DNA from: Flavobacterium solisilvae
GTDB taxonomy: Bacteria; Bacteroidota; Bacteroidia; Flavobacteriales; Flavobacteriaceae
DNA length: 64,000 nt
NCBI RefSeq assembly: GCF_012911605.1
Contig: NZ_JAAMPT010000204.1
Coordinates: 62,001-126,000, forward strand
Reading direction: 5' to 3'
Part shown: in pieces, positions 18,834 through 27,341 of the stretch
Layout: each line of letters opens with the position of its first letter
Numbering within the stretch: position 1 is the stretch's first letter
The notes under the pieces: model-generated
The model's database searches: none
Told to the model about the DNA's origin: nothing
Seen by the model: the letters and a program-made list of their open reading frames with translations, nothing else
Position numbers and translations under genes: made by a program

Positions 18834-19842
18834 AAAGAAATATTTAGCATCGAAAAACCTTCCGATGGAAGTACATGAAAAAAGTACTTTTTACGGAAGA
18901 CGTTGCTTGTATTGCTATGAACCACTTTTTGAAAGCAATTCTGATTTTCATGAAGCTTGCAACAAACGTTTTTTTGGACAACTAAAAACACCTCAACTTG
19001 CTTACAATCTAGAAAACTTGCAAGAACTGGCAACACAAGTTATCCAAAGTCAAATGGCAGTTACTGGAGTTCAAGCAAAAGTTTCATTAAGCTTATATAG
19101 AAAACAAGAAAAAAACTTAACCAAAAAACTAACAATAGTTGGACTTTATGGCGATTACATCTTAAAACCACCATCGGAACATTATGTACAATTACCCGAA
19201 TTAGAAAGTGTAACCATGCACATGGCGGCAGTTTGTGGAATTAAAGTTGTTCCACATAGTTTAGTGAAATTGCAAGATGAAACACTTTGCTACATCACAA
19301 AACGTGTTGATAGAACCCGAAAAGGAAAACTACACATGGAAGACATGTGTCAACTAAGCGAACGACTTACCGAAGATAAATATAAAGGTAGTCACGAGCA
19401 AGTGGCAAAATTAATTTTAAAATATTCTAGTTCGCCTTTATTGGACGTAAGTAATTTTTATGAGCAAGTTTTGTTTAGTTTTTTTACTGGAAACACAGAT
19501 ATGCATTTGAAAAACTTTTCGCTTTTGGAAAAAGAAGGACAAGGTTTAAACTTGTGTCCAGCTTATGATTTAGTTCCAACTGCATTAGTTAATGAAACCG
19601 ATACTGAAGAACTAGCTCTAACTTTAAATGCAAAAAAAAGAAAGCTAAAGTATGCTGATTTTTTAGCTGCATTTGAAAATGGTGGTTTAAACAAAAAAGT
19701 TTTAGATAACACCTTGGAACTCTTTTTATATGCAAAACCAGAAATGCTAACTGTGTTAGAAAAAAGTTTTGTAAGTGATGTGTATAAAATGAAATATGCT
19801 GTTTTAATAGAAAGTAGATACAAACAATTAGGATTGAAATAA
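18820..19842 (+). CDS. hipT: HipT-like Ser/Thr kinase toxin
   Basis: A 340-residue HipA-type kinase lacking the N-subdomain. Residues 29-47 form a Cys2-His-Cys zinc-like motif (C29, C32, H44, C47). The Gly-rich loop is AVTGVQAK (80-87), the catalytic loop NTDMHLKNFSLL and the metal motif AYDLVPT are intact, so the kinase should be active. Known HipT phosphorylates tryptophanyl-tRNA synthetase and HipA glutamyl-tRNA synthetase; the target here is unknown. Where HipT of E. coli has Ser-Ile-Ser before the loop, this protein has Ala80-Val-Thr82. The start at 18820 overlaps hipS; Met16 (18865) is an alternative. A terminator follows. Confidence 0.85.
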   Translation: MKNYKKKYLASKNLPMEVHEKSTFYGRRCLYCYEPLFESNSDFHEACNKRFFGQLKTPQLAYNLENLQELATQVIQSQMAVTGVQAKVSLSLYRKQEKNLTKKLTIVGLYGDYILKPPSEHYVQLPELESVTMHMAAVCGIKVVPHSLVKLQDETLCYITKRVDRTRKGKLHMEDMCQLSERLTEDKYKGSHEQVAKLILKYSSSPLLDVSNFYEQVLFSFFTGNTDMHLKNFSLLEKEGQGLNLCPAYDLVPTALVNETDTEELALTLNAKKRKLKYADFLAAFENGGLNKKVLDNTLELFLYAKPEMLTVLEKSFVSDVYKMKYAVLIESRYKQLGLK

Positions 19843-19845
19843 AGA

Positions 19846-19883
19846 ATAAAAGCTGACAAAAAGGAATTTCTATCAGCTTTTAT
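19846..19883. terminator. terminator of the hipBST operon
   Basis: ATAAAAGCTGA (19846-19856) pairs with TCAGCTTTTAT (19873-19883), with T-rich DNA after it. It lies between convergent genes and can serve both. Confidence 0.8.
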
Positions 19884-19905
19884 TTTAAAATTTCAATGAA
19901 AATAA

Positions 19906-20133
19906 TTACTCATCATAACCTTCCATTTCTTTATCATAAAACTCTCCGGCAAGCGTAATTAAATGTTCCATTTCGCTTTCGAGTTCGGTTTCATCTTCGC
20001 CTTCAAGGTCTTCAAGAAATTCTACCTCATCATCTTTTAAATTGATAATAAAACGAGGGAAATCAAGGTGAATAACAAATATATCTTCTGGAAAATCAGA
20101 GTTATCAGCGAGAACAAATTTTGGTAATTGCAT
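19906..20133 (-). CDS. small acidic protein, unknown function
   Basis: A 75-residue, strongly acidic protein (FLEDLEGEDETELESEMEHL in the C-terminal half) that begins MQLPKFVLADNSDFPEDIFV. The clean start, coding-like composition and position with a shared terminator support a real gene. I recognise it only as the type of short conserved acidic protein common in flavobacteria. No function can be assigned. Confidence 0.65.
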   Translation of the reverse strand: MQLPKFVLADNSDFPEDIFVIHLDFPRFIINLKDDEVEFLEDLEGEDETELESEMEHLITLAGEFYDKEMEGYDE

Positions 20134-20141
20134 TTTTATTA

Positions 20142-20224
20142 GTAATTAGTGATTAGTAAATAGTTTACAGTTAATAGTGATTGGTGATTAAAGCTTTATA
20201 CTTTTTACTCATCACTATTTACTC
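20142..20224. repeat. degenerate AGTAATTAGTGATTAGT intergenic repeat with inverted arms
   Basis: The gap between the MATE gene and the small acidic gene is filled by variations of AGTAATTAGTGATTAGTAAATAGT on the left and their complement ACTCATCACTATTTACTC on the right. The two halves can fold on each other imperfectly. Similar wording occurs at 5819-5852 and 23588-23635. Confidence 0.6.
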
Positions 20225-20225
20225 T

Positions 20226-21593
20226 TTACTTTATAAGTTTTTTAGTCAAATAATCGAAGCGAAGATACAAAAATAATGCTGCTGCTGTCAAACCCGCTAA
20301 CAATCCTATCCAAACACCTACGGCTTTCATATCAGTATATAATCCTAAATAGATAGAAACGGGAAAACCAATAACCCAATAGGCAACAAAAGTCATATAC
20401 ATGGGTATTTTTACATCTTGTAAACCTCTTAAAGCGCCAAGCACAACTACTTGAATACCGTCGGATATTTGGAAAAAAGCAGCAACAATAAGTAATTGTG
20501 CCGATATGGAAATTACTTCTTGGGTTTCAACTATTGTAGCTAAATCTTGGGTATTGACAAAAATATAAGGCAACACTTGATGGAAAGCAATAAATAGACA
20601 GGCAAAAACAATTTCAAGTATAACCGCCAAAATAAATATGGATAACCCAACGGTTCGTAACATTACATAATCTTCTTGTCCTTTTTGATTAGCCACACGA
20701 ACCATAGCTGTAACGCTCAATCCCATAGCAAACATAAAGGTTAACGATGCCAAGCTCAGCGCAATTTGATTGGCCGCTTGACTAGTGGTACCAATCATTC
20801 CGCAAAGCCAAATTGCTCCTGTGAACAACGCCACTTCAAAAAACATTTGCATCGACGAAGGAAGTCCAATTTTGATGATCTTCAGGTTAATTTCTTTCTT
20901 GATTTCCTTCAACGTAAAGCCTTCAAAATAATAGTGAAACTTCGATTTGCTTTTCATAATGTAATGCATGAAAATCAGCATGATAATTCTTGAAGCAATA
21001 GTTCCAATCGCAGCACCAATAATGCCCAACTCTGGAAAAATCCAAATCCCGTAAATAAAGAAATAATTGATAACAACGTTGGCAACATTACCAACAATCG
21101 TTGCCCACATCGAGTATTTTGTTTGGCTCATTCCGTCAGCAAACTGCTTGTAAGCTTGATACATGATTAACGGAACTAAAGAAAACCCAACGATATCAAG
21201 ATATGGTTTTGCCAGCGTTACAACAGCTTCAGGTTGTCCCATAAAAGACAACAACGGTTTAGAAAAGAAAACAATTCCAAAAAGCAATAATCCCAAAATT
21301 GTACACAAATACAATCCGTGATGAAACGCTAATCGACCTTCTTCTCTACTCGATTTCCCGTGAGCTTCAGCAACTAAAGGTGTAATGGCGGTAGAAAACC
21401 CAATACCAAGCGACATTGCTATGAAGATAAAACTATTGCCCAGCGAAACCGCAGCCAATTCGGTTGGACCAATTTTTCCAACCATAATATTATCAACAAT
21501 TCCAACCAAGGTGTGACCAATCATCCCGAGAATAACAGGATAAGCCAACTTTAAATTGTATTTGAATTCTTTAGTGTAATTTGAAAAAGTCAC
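20226..21593 (-). CDS. MATE family multidrug/sodium efflux transporter
   Basis: With the GTG start at 21593 the protein has 455 residues and begins (M)TFSNYTKEFKYNLKLAYPVI, the usual N-terminus of NorM-type MATE proteins; an upstream ATG at 21656 would add 21 hydrophobic residues not seen in the family and lying in repeat DNA. Twelve membrane segments are visible, with GHTLVGIVDNIMVGKIG in the first pair. The protein exports cationic compounds by Na+ or H+ antiport. It is transcribed alone or after ppk2-like gene, from which it is separated by 157 bases containing a 13-bp hairpin. Confidence 0.9.
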   Translation of the reverse strand: MTFSNYTKEFKYNLKLAYPVILGMIGHTLVGIVDNIMVGKIGPTELAAVSLGNSFIFIAMSLGIGFSTAITPLVAEAHGKSSREEGRLAFHHGLYLCTILGLLLFGIVFFSKPLLSFMGQPEAVVTLAKPYLDIVGFSLVPLIMYQAYKQFADGMSQTKYSMWATIVGNVANVVINYFFIYGIWIFPELGIIGAAIGTIASRIIMLIFMHYIMKSKSKFHYYFEGFTLKEIKKEINLKIIKIGLPSSMQMFFEVALFTGAIWLCGMIGTTSQAANQIALSLASLTFMFAMGLSVTAMVRVANQKGQEDYVMLRTVGLSIFILAVILEIVFACLFIAFHQVLPYIFVNTQDLATIVETQEVISISAQLLIVAAFFQISDGIQVVVLGALRGLQDVKIPMYMTFVAYWVIGFPVSIYLGLYTDMKAVGVWIGLLAGLTAAALFLYLRFDYLTKKLIK

Positions 21594-21637
21594 TTTGCGT
21601 TCAATTTGGTCGGCAAAGATAAAATATATGAACATAC

Positions 21638-21749
21638 GAATTTCACAAATTATCACAAATTAGTTACTCTTCAATTTCACTAATTTTAAATATCAATTAG
21701 TGAAATTAAGCAATACTTGGTTCGTGTAAATTCGTGAAATTTGTGTGAA
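21638..21749. repeat. AATTCGTGAAATTTGTG-type repeat with a 13-bp perfect hairpin
   Basis: This gap is built from variants of ATTTCACAAATT and AATTCGTGAAATTTGTGTG in both orientations. In its middle AATTTCACTAATT (21673-21685) and AATTAGTGAAATT (21695-21707) form a perfect 13-bp stem with a 9-base loop. It lies between ppk2-like and MATE genes on the same strand, so it may act as a processing or termination signal, though a T tract is missing. Confidence 0.65.
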
Positions 21750-21750
21750 A

Positions 21751-22626
21751 TTAACCTTTTAACTGATCACGATAAAACGGAATATTTTCAGCCACTTTTG
21801 GATCCAATGTTGGCTCAGCAATATCCGTTAGCGATTCTAATTTTTCCCAAATCGTTTTAGCCACAATATATCGTGCAACACCTTTATCATCAGCAGGAAC
21901 AACATACCAAGGCGCATAATCAGTATTCGTTTTATTAATCGCTTCTTCGTAGTAGTTCATATAATCATCCCAGCGTTCGCGCTCTTTCAAATCGCCAGTC
22001 GAAAACTTCCATTGATCTTCCGGTTGTTCCAATCGTTTCAACAATCGTTTGCGCTGTTCCTCCTTACTCATGTGAAAATAAAACTTCAAAATTGTTGTTC
22101 CGTTTTGCGAAATATGCTTCTCAAAATTATTGATTTGCTCCATTCTATTTTCCCAAAACTGTGGCGTAATATCTTGAACCTTTTCAATTCCAGGCAAATT
22201 TTCAAACAAAATATATTCAGGATGCACGCGTGTTACCAAAACATTTTCATAATGCGTTCTATTGAAAACAGCAAACTTTCCTTTCTCGGGCAAAGCCAAA
22301 TAATGTCGCCAAAGGTAATCGTGTTCCAACTCCGTCGAATTAGGCGTTTTAAAACTATGAACCACAACGCCGCGCGGATTAAATTCCTTAAAAACCTCAC
22401 GAATCAAACTGTCTTTTCCACTCGTATCCATGCCTTGCAAACAAATCAAAAAAGCATGACGATTGTGCGCATACATCGCATCTTGCTTGGTACTAAGCTT
22501 TTTTTGAATATCGTCCAAAGCCGTTTCTTCCTCTTTTTTCGATGTTTCAATCGACAATTCTGTTGGTGTTTTAGACAAATCGAGTTTGCCTTTTACTCTA
22601 AAATCTTCTGGATTAATTGAATGCAT
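21751..22626 (-). CDS. PPK2 family polyphosphate kinase
   Basis: A 291-residue protein of the PPK2 fold: Walker A-like LQGMDTSGKDSLIREVF near residue 84, the lid region with SFKTPNSTELEHDYLWRHY, Walker B-like FAVFNRTHYENVLVTRVHPE, and a C-terminal PWYVVPADDKGVARY. PPK2 enzymes phosphorylate nucleoside mono- or diphosphates with polyphosphate in the cytosol. The single-domain length and the PWYVVPADDK motif fit the class that phosphorylates AMP/ADP (class III), but the class is not firmly set by what can be seen. Confidence 0.92.
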   Translation of the reverse strand: MHSINPEDFRVKGKLDLSKTPTELSIETSKKEEETALDDIQKKLSTKQDAMYAHNRHAFLICLQGMDTSGKDSLIREVFKEFNPRGVVVHSFKTPNSTELEHDYLWRHYLALPEKGKFAVFNRTHYENVLVTRVHPEYILFENLPGIEKVQDITPQFWENRMEQINNFEKHISQNGTTILKFYFHMSKEEQRKRLLKRLEQPEDQWKFSTGDLKERERWDDYMNYYEEAINKTNTDYAPWYVVPADDKGVARYIVAKTIWEKLESLTDIAEPTLDPKVAENIPFYRDQLKG

Positions 22627-22660
22627 AAGTATCTTTTTATGTTAAAAATAGTATTTTTGA

Positions 22661-22739
22661 GGAGCTATTTCCAGCTATTCGCTATATCTTTTTCTTTTTT
22701 TTGAAAAAAAGAAAAAGGATGCCGCTACTATCTGGGCTA
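22661..22739 (-). repeat. dispersed intergenic repeat, copy B
   Basis: Read on the minus strand it begins TTAGCCCAGATAGTAGCGG and ends AATAGCTGGAAATAGCTCC, the same end wording as copies at 14684 and 32175. Its centre is a near-perfect A/T-rich hairpin (ATCTTTTTCTTTTTTT with its complement, 22686-22719). It fills the gap between divergent ppk2-like and propeller genes. Confidence 0.7.
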
Positions 22740-22756
22740 AACCTATCTGCTAACTT

Positions 22757-23590
22757 ATGGAAAAATTTCAACTTTCGCTACTATTTAAAATCATTGGGCT
22801 TGGTTCCGCATCAGGATTACTATTTCAAAACAACACCATTTTAGCAATCGGCGACAACAGTTCGTATCTCTACGAATACCAAACCGAAACAGCCAAACTA
22901 CAACGTCATCCACTTGCCGAAAACGCTCAAGAAAACACTCCAAAAGCCTTCAAACCCGATTTTGAAGCTATAACACAATATGCCGACAGTATTTACATCT
23001 TTGGTTCTGGTTCCACCGAAAACCGAAATTTCATGGTGCAAGTTGACAGCAAAACCAAAGAAGTTATAAAAACCCAAGAACTAACCGATTTGTACTTAAC
23101 TATGCAATCCTTCGCCAAAATTGCTCCAGAAGATTTCAACATCGAAGGCGTAATTTATAATGGCGAAACTTGGTTTTTCTTCAATCGTGGCAACGGCAAA
23201 ACAGGAAAAAATGTAGTTTTCACTGTAGAAGGTAAAAATCTAGTCAACGAATTTCAAATCATCTCCAACGAATACAAACTCCCAAAAATTAAAGGCGTTC
23301 GCACTAGTTTTACTGATGCAATTTTAGTAGATAACAAAATTTACTTTTTGGCTTCTGCAGAAAATTCCAATTCAACATATGATGATGGCGAAGTTCTTGG
23401 AAGCATCATCGGACGAATTGATGTAAAGAAAATGAAAATCGATTTCACCCAAAAAATTTCCGATACTCATAAATTTGAAGGTATTACATTGTATAAAAAA
23501 TCATCCAACGAAATTGAATTTCTACTTTGCGAAGACAATGATACTGAAGTTTTGGAAGCGGATATTTATAAAGTAGTTCTGAGTAAATAG
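22757..23590 (+). CDS. beta-propeller-like protein (DUF6929-like), function unknown
   Basis: A 277-residue protein without a signal peptide. Repeated strand patterns (LAIGDNSSYLYEY, YADSIYIFGSGSTENR, YNGETWFFFNRGNG, VDNKIYFLASAENS, FEGITLYKKS) suggest a propeller or related all-beta fold. It resembles flavobacterial proteins now placed in DUF6929; this assignment is from memory of the family's look. No catalytic motif is visible. It stands alone between repeat elements. Confidence 0.6.
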   Translation: MEKFQLSLLFKIIGLGSASGLLFQNNTILAIGDNSSYLYEYQTETAKLQRHPLAENAQENTPKAFKPDFEAITQYADSIYIFGSGSTENRNFMVQVDSKTKEVIKTQELTDLYLTMQSFAKIAPEDFNIEGVIYNGETWFFFNRGNGKTGKNVVFTVEGKNLVNEFQIISNEYKLPKIKGVRTSFTDAILVDNKIYFLASAENSNSTYDDGEVLGSIIGRIDVKKMKIDFTQKISDTHKFEGITLYKKSSNEIEFLLCEDNDTEVLEADIYKVVLSK

Positions 23591-23735
23591 TGATTAGTAA
23601 TAAGTGAAAAGTAATTAGTGAAAAGTAATTAGTCAAACTATACATTAAAAGAACACCTATCATTCCATCAATCTGATAACTGAGACTGAGAATGAAAACT
23701 GACCACTGAAAACTTTTTTTTCACTCCTTCCCAAC
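23591..23735. repeat. two degenerate intergenic repeat families side by side
   Basis: Bases 23591-23635 repeat AGTAATTAGTGAAAAGTAATTAGT. Bases 23672-23717 repeat ACTGAGACTGAGAATGAAAACTGACCACTGAAAAC. The first wording recurs at 5819 and 20142, the second at 27928-27958. No gene or RNA is seen in this 188-base gap. Confidence 0.55.
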
Positions 23736-23778
23736 CTTTTTGATAAAATAATCCTCTTTAGTAATAAAGACATTCATT

Positions 23779-24315
23779 GTGATAAACGAAAATCTAATAC
23801 AAGCTTGTAAAAAAATGCAGCGCGATGCGCAGCGGCAAGTCTATGAACAGTTGTCGCCCAAGTTGTATCGAACCTGCAAACGGTATTTAAAGAAAGAGGA
23901 AGAAATTGAAGAAGTTTTGGCGGATGCTTTTTATACCATATTTACCAAACTTGATCAACTGAAAGAAATTGGTGCTTTTGAAGCATGGGCAAGAAAAATA
24001 ACCGTCAATCAATGCTTACTACAATTGAAGAAAAACATCAATTTTAATCTGTATTTAGAAGATACCAAAGTGCATGTTTTAGCAGAAAACACAAACGATA
24101 CCAAACTGGAAGAAGAAGATTTGCTTAATCTTTTAAACCACATTCCCGAAGGTTGCAAAACGATTTTTAATCTGTTTGCCATCGAAGGTTTTGGTCACAA
24201 AGAAATAGCGCAAATGCTCAACATCTCCGAAGGAACATCAAAATCACAATTGAATGTAGCCAAAACCAAATTACAGGTTTTAGTCAACAATTTGTATTAT
24301 CAAAAAGCGAAGTAA
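23779..24315 (+). CDS. ECF-type RNA polymerase sigma factor
   Basis: A 178-residue sigma-70 family protein. Region 2 is seen as QVYEQLSPKLYRTCKRYLK and EEVLADAFYTIFTKLDQL, and region 4 as LNHIPEGCKTIFNLFAIEGFGHKEIAQMLNISEGTSKSQL. The frame starts with GTG at 23779. The next gene, five bases downstream, has the single membrane helix expected of an anti-sigma factor, so the pair is a typical ECF sigma/anti-sigma module. Confidence 0.9.
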   Translation: MINENLIQACKKMQRDAQRQVYEQLSPKLYRTCKRYLKKEEEIEEVLADAFYTIFTKLDQLKEIGAFEAWARKITVNQCLLQLKKNINFNLYLEDTKVHVLAENTNDTKLEEEDLLNLLNHIPEGCKTIFNLFAIEGFGHKEIAQMLNISEGTSKSQLNVAKTKLQVLVNNLYYQKAK

Positions 24316-24320
24316 TACTC

Positions 24321-25247
24321 ATGGAAAATCAAGATAAATTATATAATCAGTTCAAATCGGCTGCCGAAAATGCAGAAACGAAAGACTTTCCCGGAATGGA
24401 AAACGTCTGGAACCGAGTGGAACAAAAATTGGATACCAAAGTCCTGAAAAAAGAAACCAAACTTTGGAAAAAACTAGCCGTTGCAGCATCCATTTTATTA
24501 GTAGTCTCTGTAAGTTATCATTTTTGGAGCAATGAAAAAACGATAACAACTCCAACGAATGAAATTGTTACCAATGATAGCATTACAAAACCAAATGTAG
24601 TAAACGAAAATAGCAATGCTGTTGCAGACGTAGAAAAACATCCAGCCATAAAAGAAAACGCCGAGCAAATTCTGAAAGAACAAACAAAAACTGCCGATGT
24701 AATTGTTATGAACGATACGGTAAAACCTAAAAAAATGGCAGCACCAATGCCAGCAGCAGTTTCAGAAGCTGTTGTTGAAAATGATGAAATCAAAAAAGAA
24801 AAAGAAGAAACAAATTCATATAATGGTTATTTAAGCAAAGAAGTTTTTGATGCTCGAAGTGTTAAAAATAATAGTCAAAAAACGATGATGAATTCAAAAG
24901 GTCGAATGACGGAAGCCAAAATGAAATCGAGTATAAAAGAAGAACCTTTATTAGTTATTGATAATGTTGCCGAAGATTTGCAAAAACTAGGAAAATTAGA
25001 CGCAAACGATGTTGAATCTATTATTGTATTACCTGATCCATTATACATCATCAACGGAGTTGAATATTCAGAGAAAGAAGTTTTTGGTCCAAATCCAACC
25101 AGTCCATATTCGCCTTTAAATCAACAAGACATTGAAACAATTTCCATACTGCAGAAGGAAAAAGCAACCGAAATTTATGGTAAAAAAGGAGAAAAAGGTG
25201 TGGTAATCATTACCACTAAAAACGGAAAACCGAAGCTCAAAAAGTAG
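24321..25247 (+). CDS. anti-sigma-like membrane protein with a C-terminal TonB-receptor plug motif
   Basis: The 308-residue protein has a cytoplasmic N-terminus (about 48 residues), one membrane helix (LAVAASILLVVSVSYHF, about 50-67), a long low-complexity periplasmic linker, and a C-terminal segment from about residue 235 (LYIINGVEY, DIETISILQKEKATEIYG, KGVVIITTKNGK) that matches the plug-domain signature of SusC-like TonB receptors. The first part fits an anti-sigma factor for the sigma gene just upstream. The plug piece without a barrel is unusual and could sense a TonB-linked partner in the periplasm; this is an inference. The following gene carries a similar piece. Confidence 0.75.
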   Translation: MENQDKLYNQFKSAAENAETKDFPGMENVWNRVEQKLDTKVLKKETKLWKKLAVAASILLVVSVSYHFWSNEKTITTPTNEIVTNDSITKPNVVNENSNAVADVEKHPAIKENAEQILKEQTKTADVIVMNDTVKPKKMAAPMPAAVSEAVVENDEIKKEKEETNSYNGYLSKEVFDARSVKNNSQKTMMNSKGRMTEAKMKSSIKEEPLLVIDNVAEDLQKLGKLDANDVESIIVLPDPLYIINGVEYSEKEVFGPNPTSPYSPLNQQDIETISILQKEKATEIYGKKGEKGVVIITTKNGKPKLKK

Positions 25248-25283
25248 CTAAAAATCAAGTGTAACATTCTAAAAATTTAAGTC

Positions 25284-27188
25284 ATGAAAAATTTCAAAAT
25301 CTTTTCATCAGCCATAGCTATACTTTTTTGTATCGTAGCTTTTGCACAAGAGAAAACCATCACAGGTATTGTTTCAGACAATCTTGGACCATTGCCAGGC
25401 GCAAATGTTAATGTAAAAGGAACCAATCGCGGAACTCAAACCGACTTCGATGGAAAATATTCTATCAAAGCCAAAGAAGGTGAAACTTTAGTTTTCAGTT
25501 TTACTGGATATAATTCCAAATCCGTAAAAATTACTAAAGCAACTACAATTAATGTGGTTTTAGATGGTACAGCAACGCTTAGCGAAGTTGTAGTTATAAG
25601 TGATGGTTATTTGAGAGGAACAAATAAAGAGCCAAAAAAGGTGAAAGGTGTAGTTCCAGGAATTCAAGTTGCCGCCAATTCTGAAAGTATTAGAATTCGT
25701 GGAATTAGTTCAATGAAACAGGAAGACAGAAATTCTAATCCAATTTATCCATCCAAAAGCGATACTGTTGTTCCAAACGTAAACGATGAAGATTATGGCA
25801 CATTTGTAGAAAACGTCTTCGAAAGTCCAAAATCATCGCCGCTATCAACCTTTTCTATTGATGTTGACAATGCTTCTTACACTAACGTTCGTCGTTTTAT
25901 TAATAATGGACAAAAAGTTCCCAAAGATGCTGTTCGTGTAGAGGAAATGATGAACTTCTTCAAATACAATTATCCAGAACCAAAAGGCGAACATCCGTTT
26001 TCCATTAACACTGAATACAGCGATTGTCCTTGGAATTCATCAAATAAATTGGTTAAAATTGGTTTACAAGGAAAAACTATTGATGACGAAAAACTTCCGG
26101 CTTCCAACTTGGTTTTCTTAATTGATGTTTCGGGTTCGATGTTTTCGGAAAATAAATTGCCTTTGCTAAAACAATCCATGAAAGTGTTGGTTAACCAATT
26201 GCGAGCCGAAGACAAAGTTTCCATCGTGGTTTATGCCGGTGCAGCAGGAATGGTTTTGCCTCCAACTTCGGGCGATAAAAAAATGACGATTATCGATGCT
26301 TTGGAAAAATTATCAGCTGGCGGAAGTACCGCTGGTGGCGCAGGAATTCAATTGGCGTACAAAACAGCGAAAGAAAATTTTATCAAAAACGGAAACAACC
26401 GTGTGGTTTTAGCTACTGATGGCGATTTTAATGTTGGCGTAAGTTCCGATAATGATATGCAACGATTGATTGAAGAAGAACGAAAATCGGGCGTGTTTTT
26501 AACGTGTTTAGGTTTTGGAATGGGCAATTACAAAGACAGCAAAATGGAAACTCTTGCCAACAAAGGCAACGGAAATTATGCTTACATCGATAACATTCAG
26601 GAAGCTAATCGATTTTTGGGTAAAGAATTCAAAGGTTCGATGTTTGCCATTGCCAAAGATGTAAAAATCCAAATTGAGTTCAATCCGGCACATGTGCAAG
26701 CGTATCGATTGATTGGTTATGAAAACCGAAAATTGCGTCCGGAAGATTTCAAAAATGATGCTATTGATGCCGGCGAATTAGGTAGCGGACATACCGTTAC
26801 CGCTTTATATGAAATCATTCCGGTGAATACAAAAAGTAAATTTTTCACACCAACAGATGAGTTGAAATATACTAAAACCGAACCTTCGACAGTTAATTTG
26901 AATAATGAATTGGCAACCATTAAATTCCGATATAAAAAACCGGATGGCGAAAAAAGTATTGAAATGGTGGAAGTGATTAAGAACAACGTTCTGTCATTGG
27001 AACAAACTTCAGAAGATTTTAATTTTTGTGCTTCGGTAGCTTGGTTTGGATTGAAATTGAGAGATTCTGAATTGGTTTCCAACAAATCCATTTCGGACAT
27101 AAAAAACTTAGCCAAAAATAACATCAAAAACGATAACGAAGGTTACAAAGCAGAATTCATTCGATTGATGGAAGCTGTGAATTTATAA
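25284..27188 (+). CDS. VWA-domain (YfbK-like) protein with N-terminal receptor-like modules
   Basis: The 634-residue protein begins with a signal peptide ending in AFAQ, then a CarboxypepD_reg-like domain (TGIVSDNLGPLPGANVNVKG, about 25-98), a shortened TonB plug-like segment (LSEVVVISDGYL, PGIQVAANSESIRIRGIS), a YfbK-type N-terminal region (FSIDVDNASYTNVRRFIN), a VWA domain with the metal site DVSGS near residue 280, and a DUF3520-type C-terminus. VWA domains bind partner proteins through Mg2+. No barrel is present. It closes the sigma/anti-sigma operon with 36 bases between genes. Confidence 0.85.
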   Translation: MKNFKIFSSAIAILFCIVAFAQEKTITGIVSDNLGPLPGANVNVKGTNRGTQTDFDGKYSIKAKEGETLVFSFTGYNSKSVKITKATTINVVLDGTATLSEVVVISDGYLRGTNKEPKKVKGVVPGIQVAANSESIRIRGISSMKQEDRNSNPIYPSKSDTVVPNVNDEDYGTFVENVFESPKSSPLSTFSIDVDNASYTNVRRFINNGQKVPKDAVRVEEMMNFFKYNYPEPKGEHPFSINTEYSDCPWNSSNKLVKIGLQGKTIDDEKLPASNLVFLIDVSGSMFSENKLPLLKQSMKVLVNQLRAEDKVSIVVYAGAAGMVLPPTSGDKKMTIIDALEKLSAGGSTAGGAGIQLAYKTAKENFIKNGNNRVVLATDGDFNVGVSSDNDMQRLIEEERKSGVFLTCLGFGMGNYKDSKMETLANKGNGNYAYIDNIQEANRFLGKEFKGSMFAIAKDVKIQIEFNPAHVQAYRLIGYENRKLRPEDFKNDAIDAGELGSGHTVTALYEIIPVNTKSKFFTPTDELKYTKTEPSTVNLNNELATIKFRYKKPDGEKSIEMVEVIKNNVLSLEQTSEDFNFCASVAWFGLKLRDSELVSNKSISDIKNLAKNNIKNDNEGYKAEFIRLMEAVNL

Positions 27189-27341
27189 TTGTGGGTTAAT
27201 TTGATTAAATGTGGCAAATCCGTCAGTTGTATAGATTGACGGATTTTGTTTGAAAAAGAATCAATAATTTTTGAAATCGAATTGAATTTACCTTAAAATA
27301 GAAAAACTTTTTTTATTACTTTTATCCAAAATACAATTCCA

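Noticed and set aside
18507..19842. A hipA gene broken by a frameshift
   Set aside because: Both pieces have own start codons, lengths equal to HipS and HipT of known three-gene systems, and overlapping ends, so a natural split is more likely than a mutation.
20142..20224. CRISPR-like array
   Set aside because: The repeats are degenerate, of short and irregular period and without spacers; no cas genes are present in the window.
20226..21656. Longer MATE start at 21656
   Set aside because: The added residues are encoded in repeat DNA and do not belong to the family; GTG at 21593 gives the normal N-terminus.
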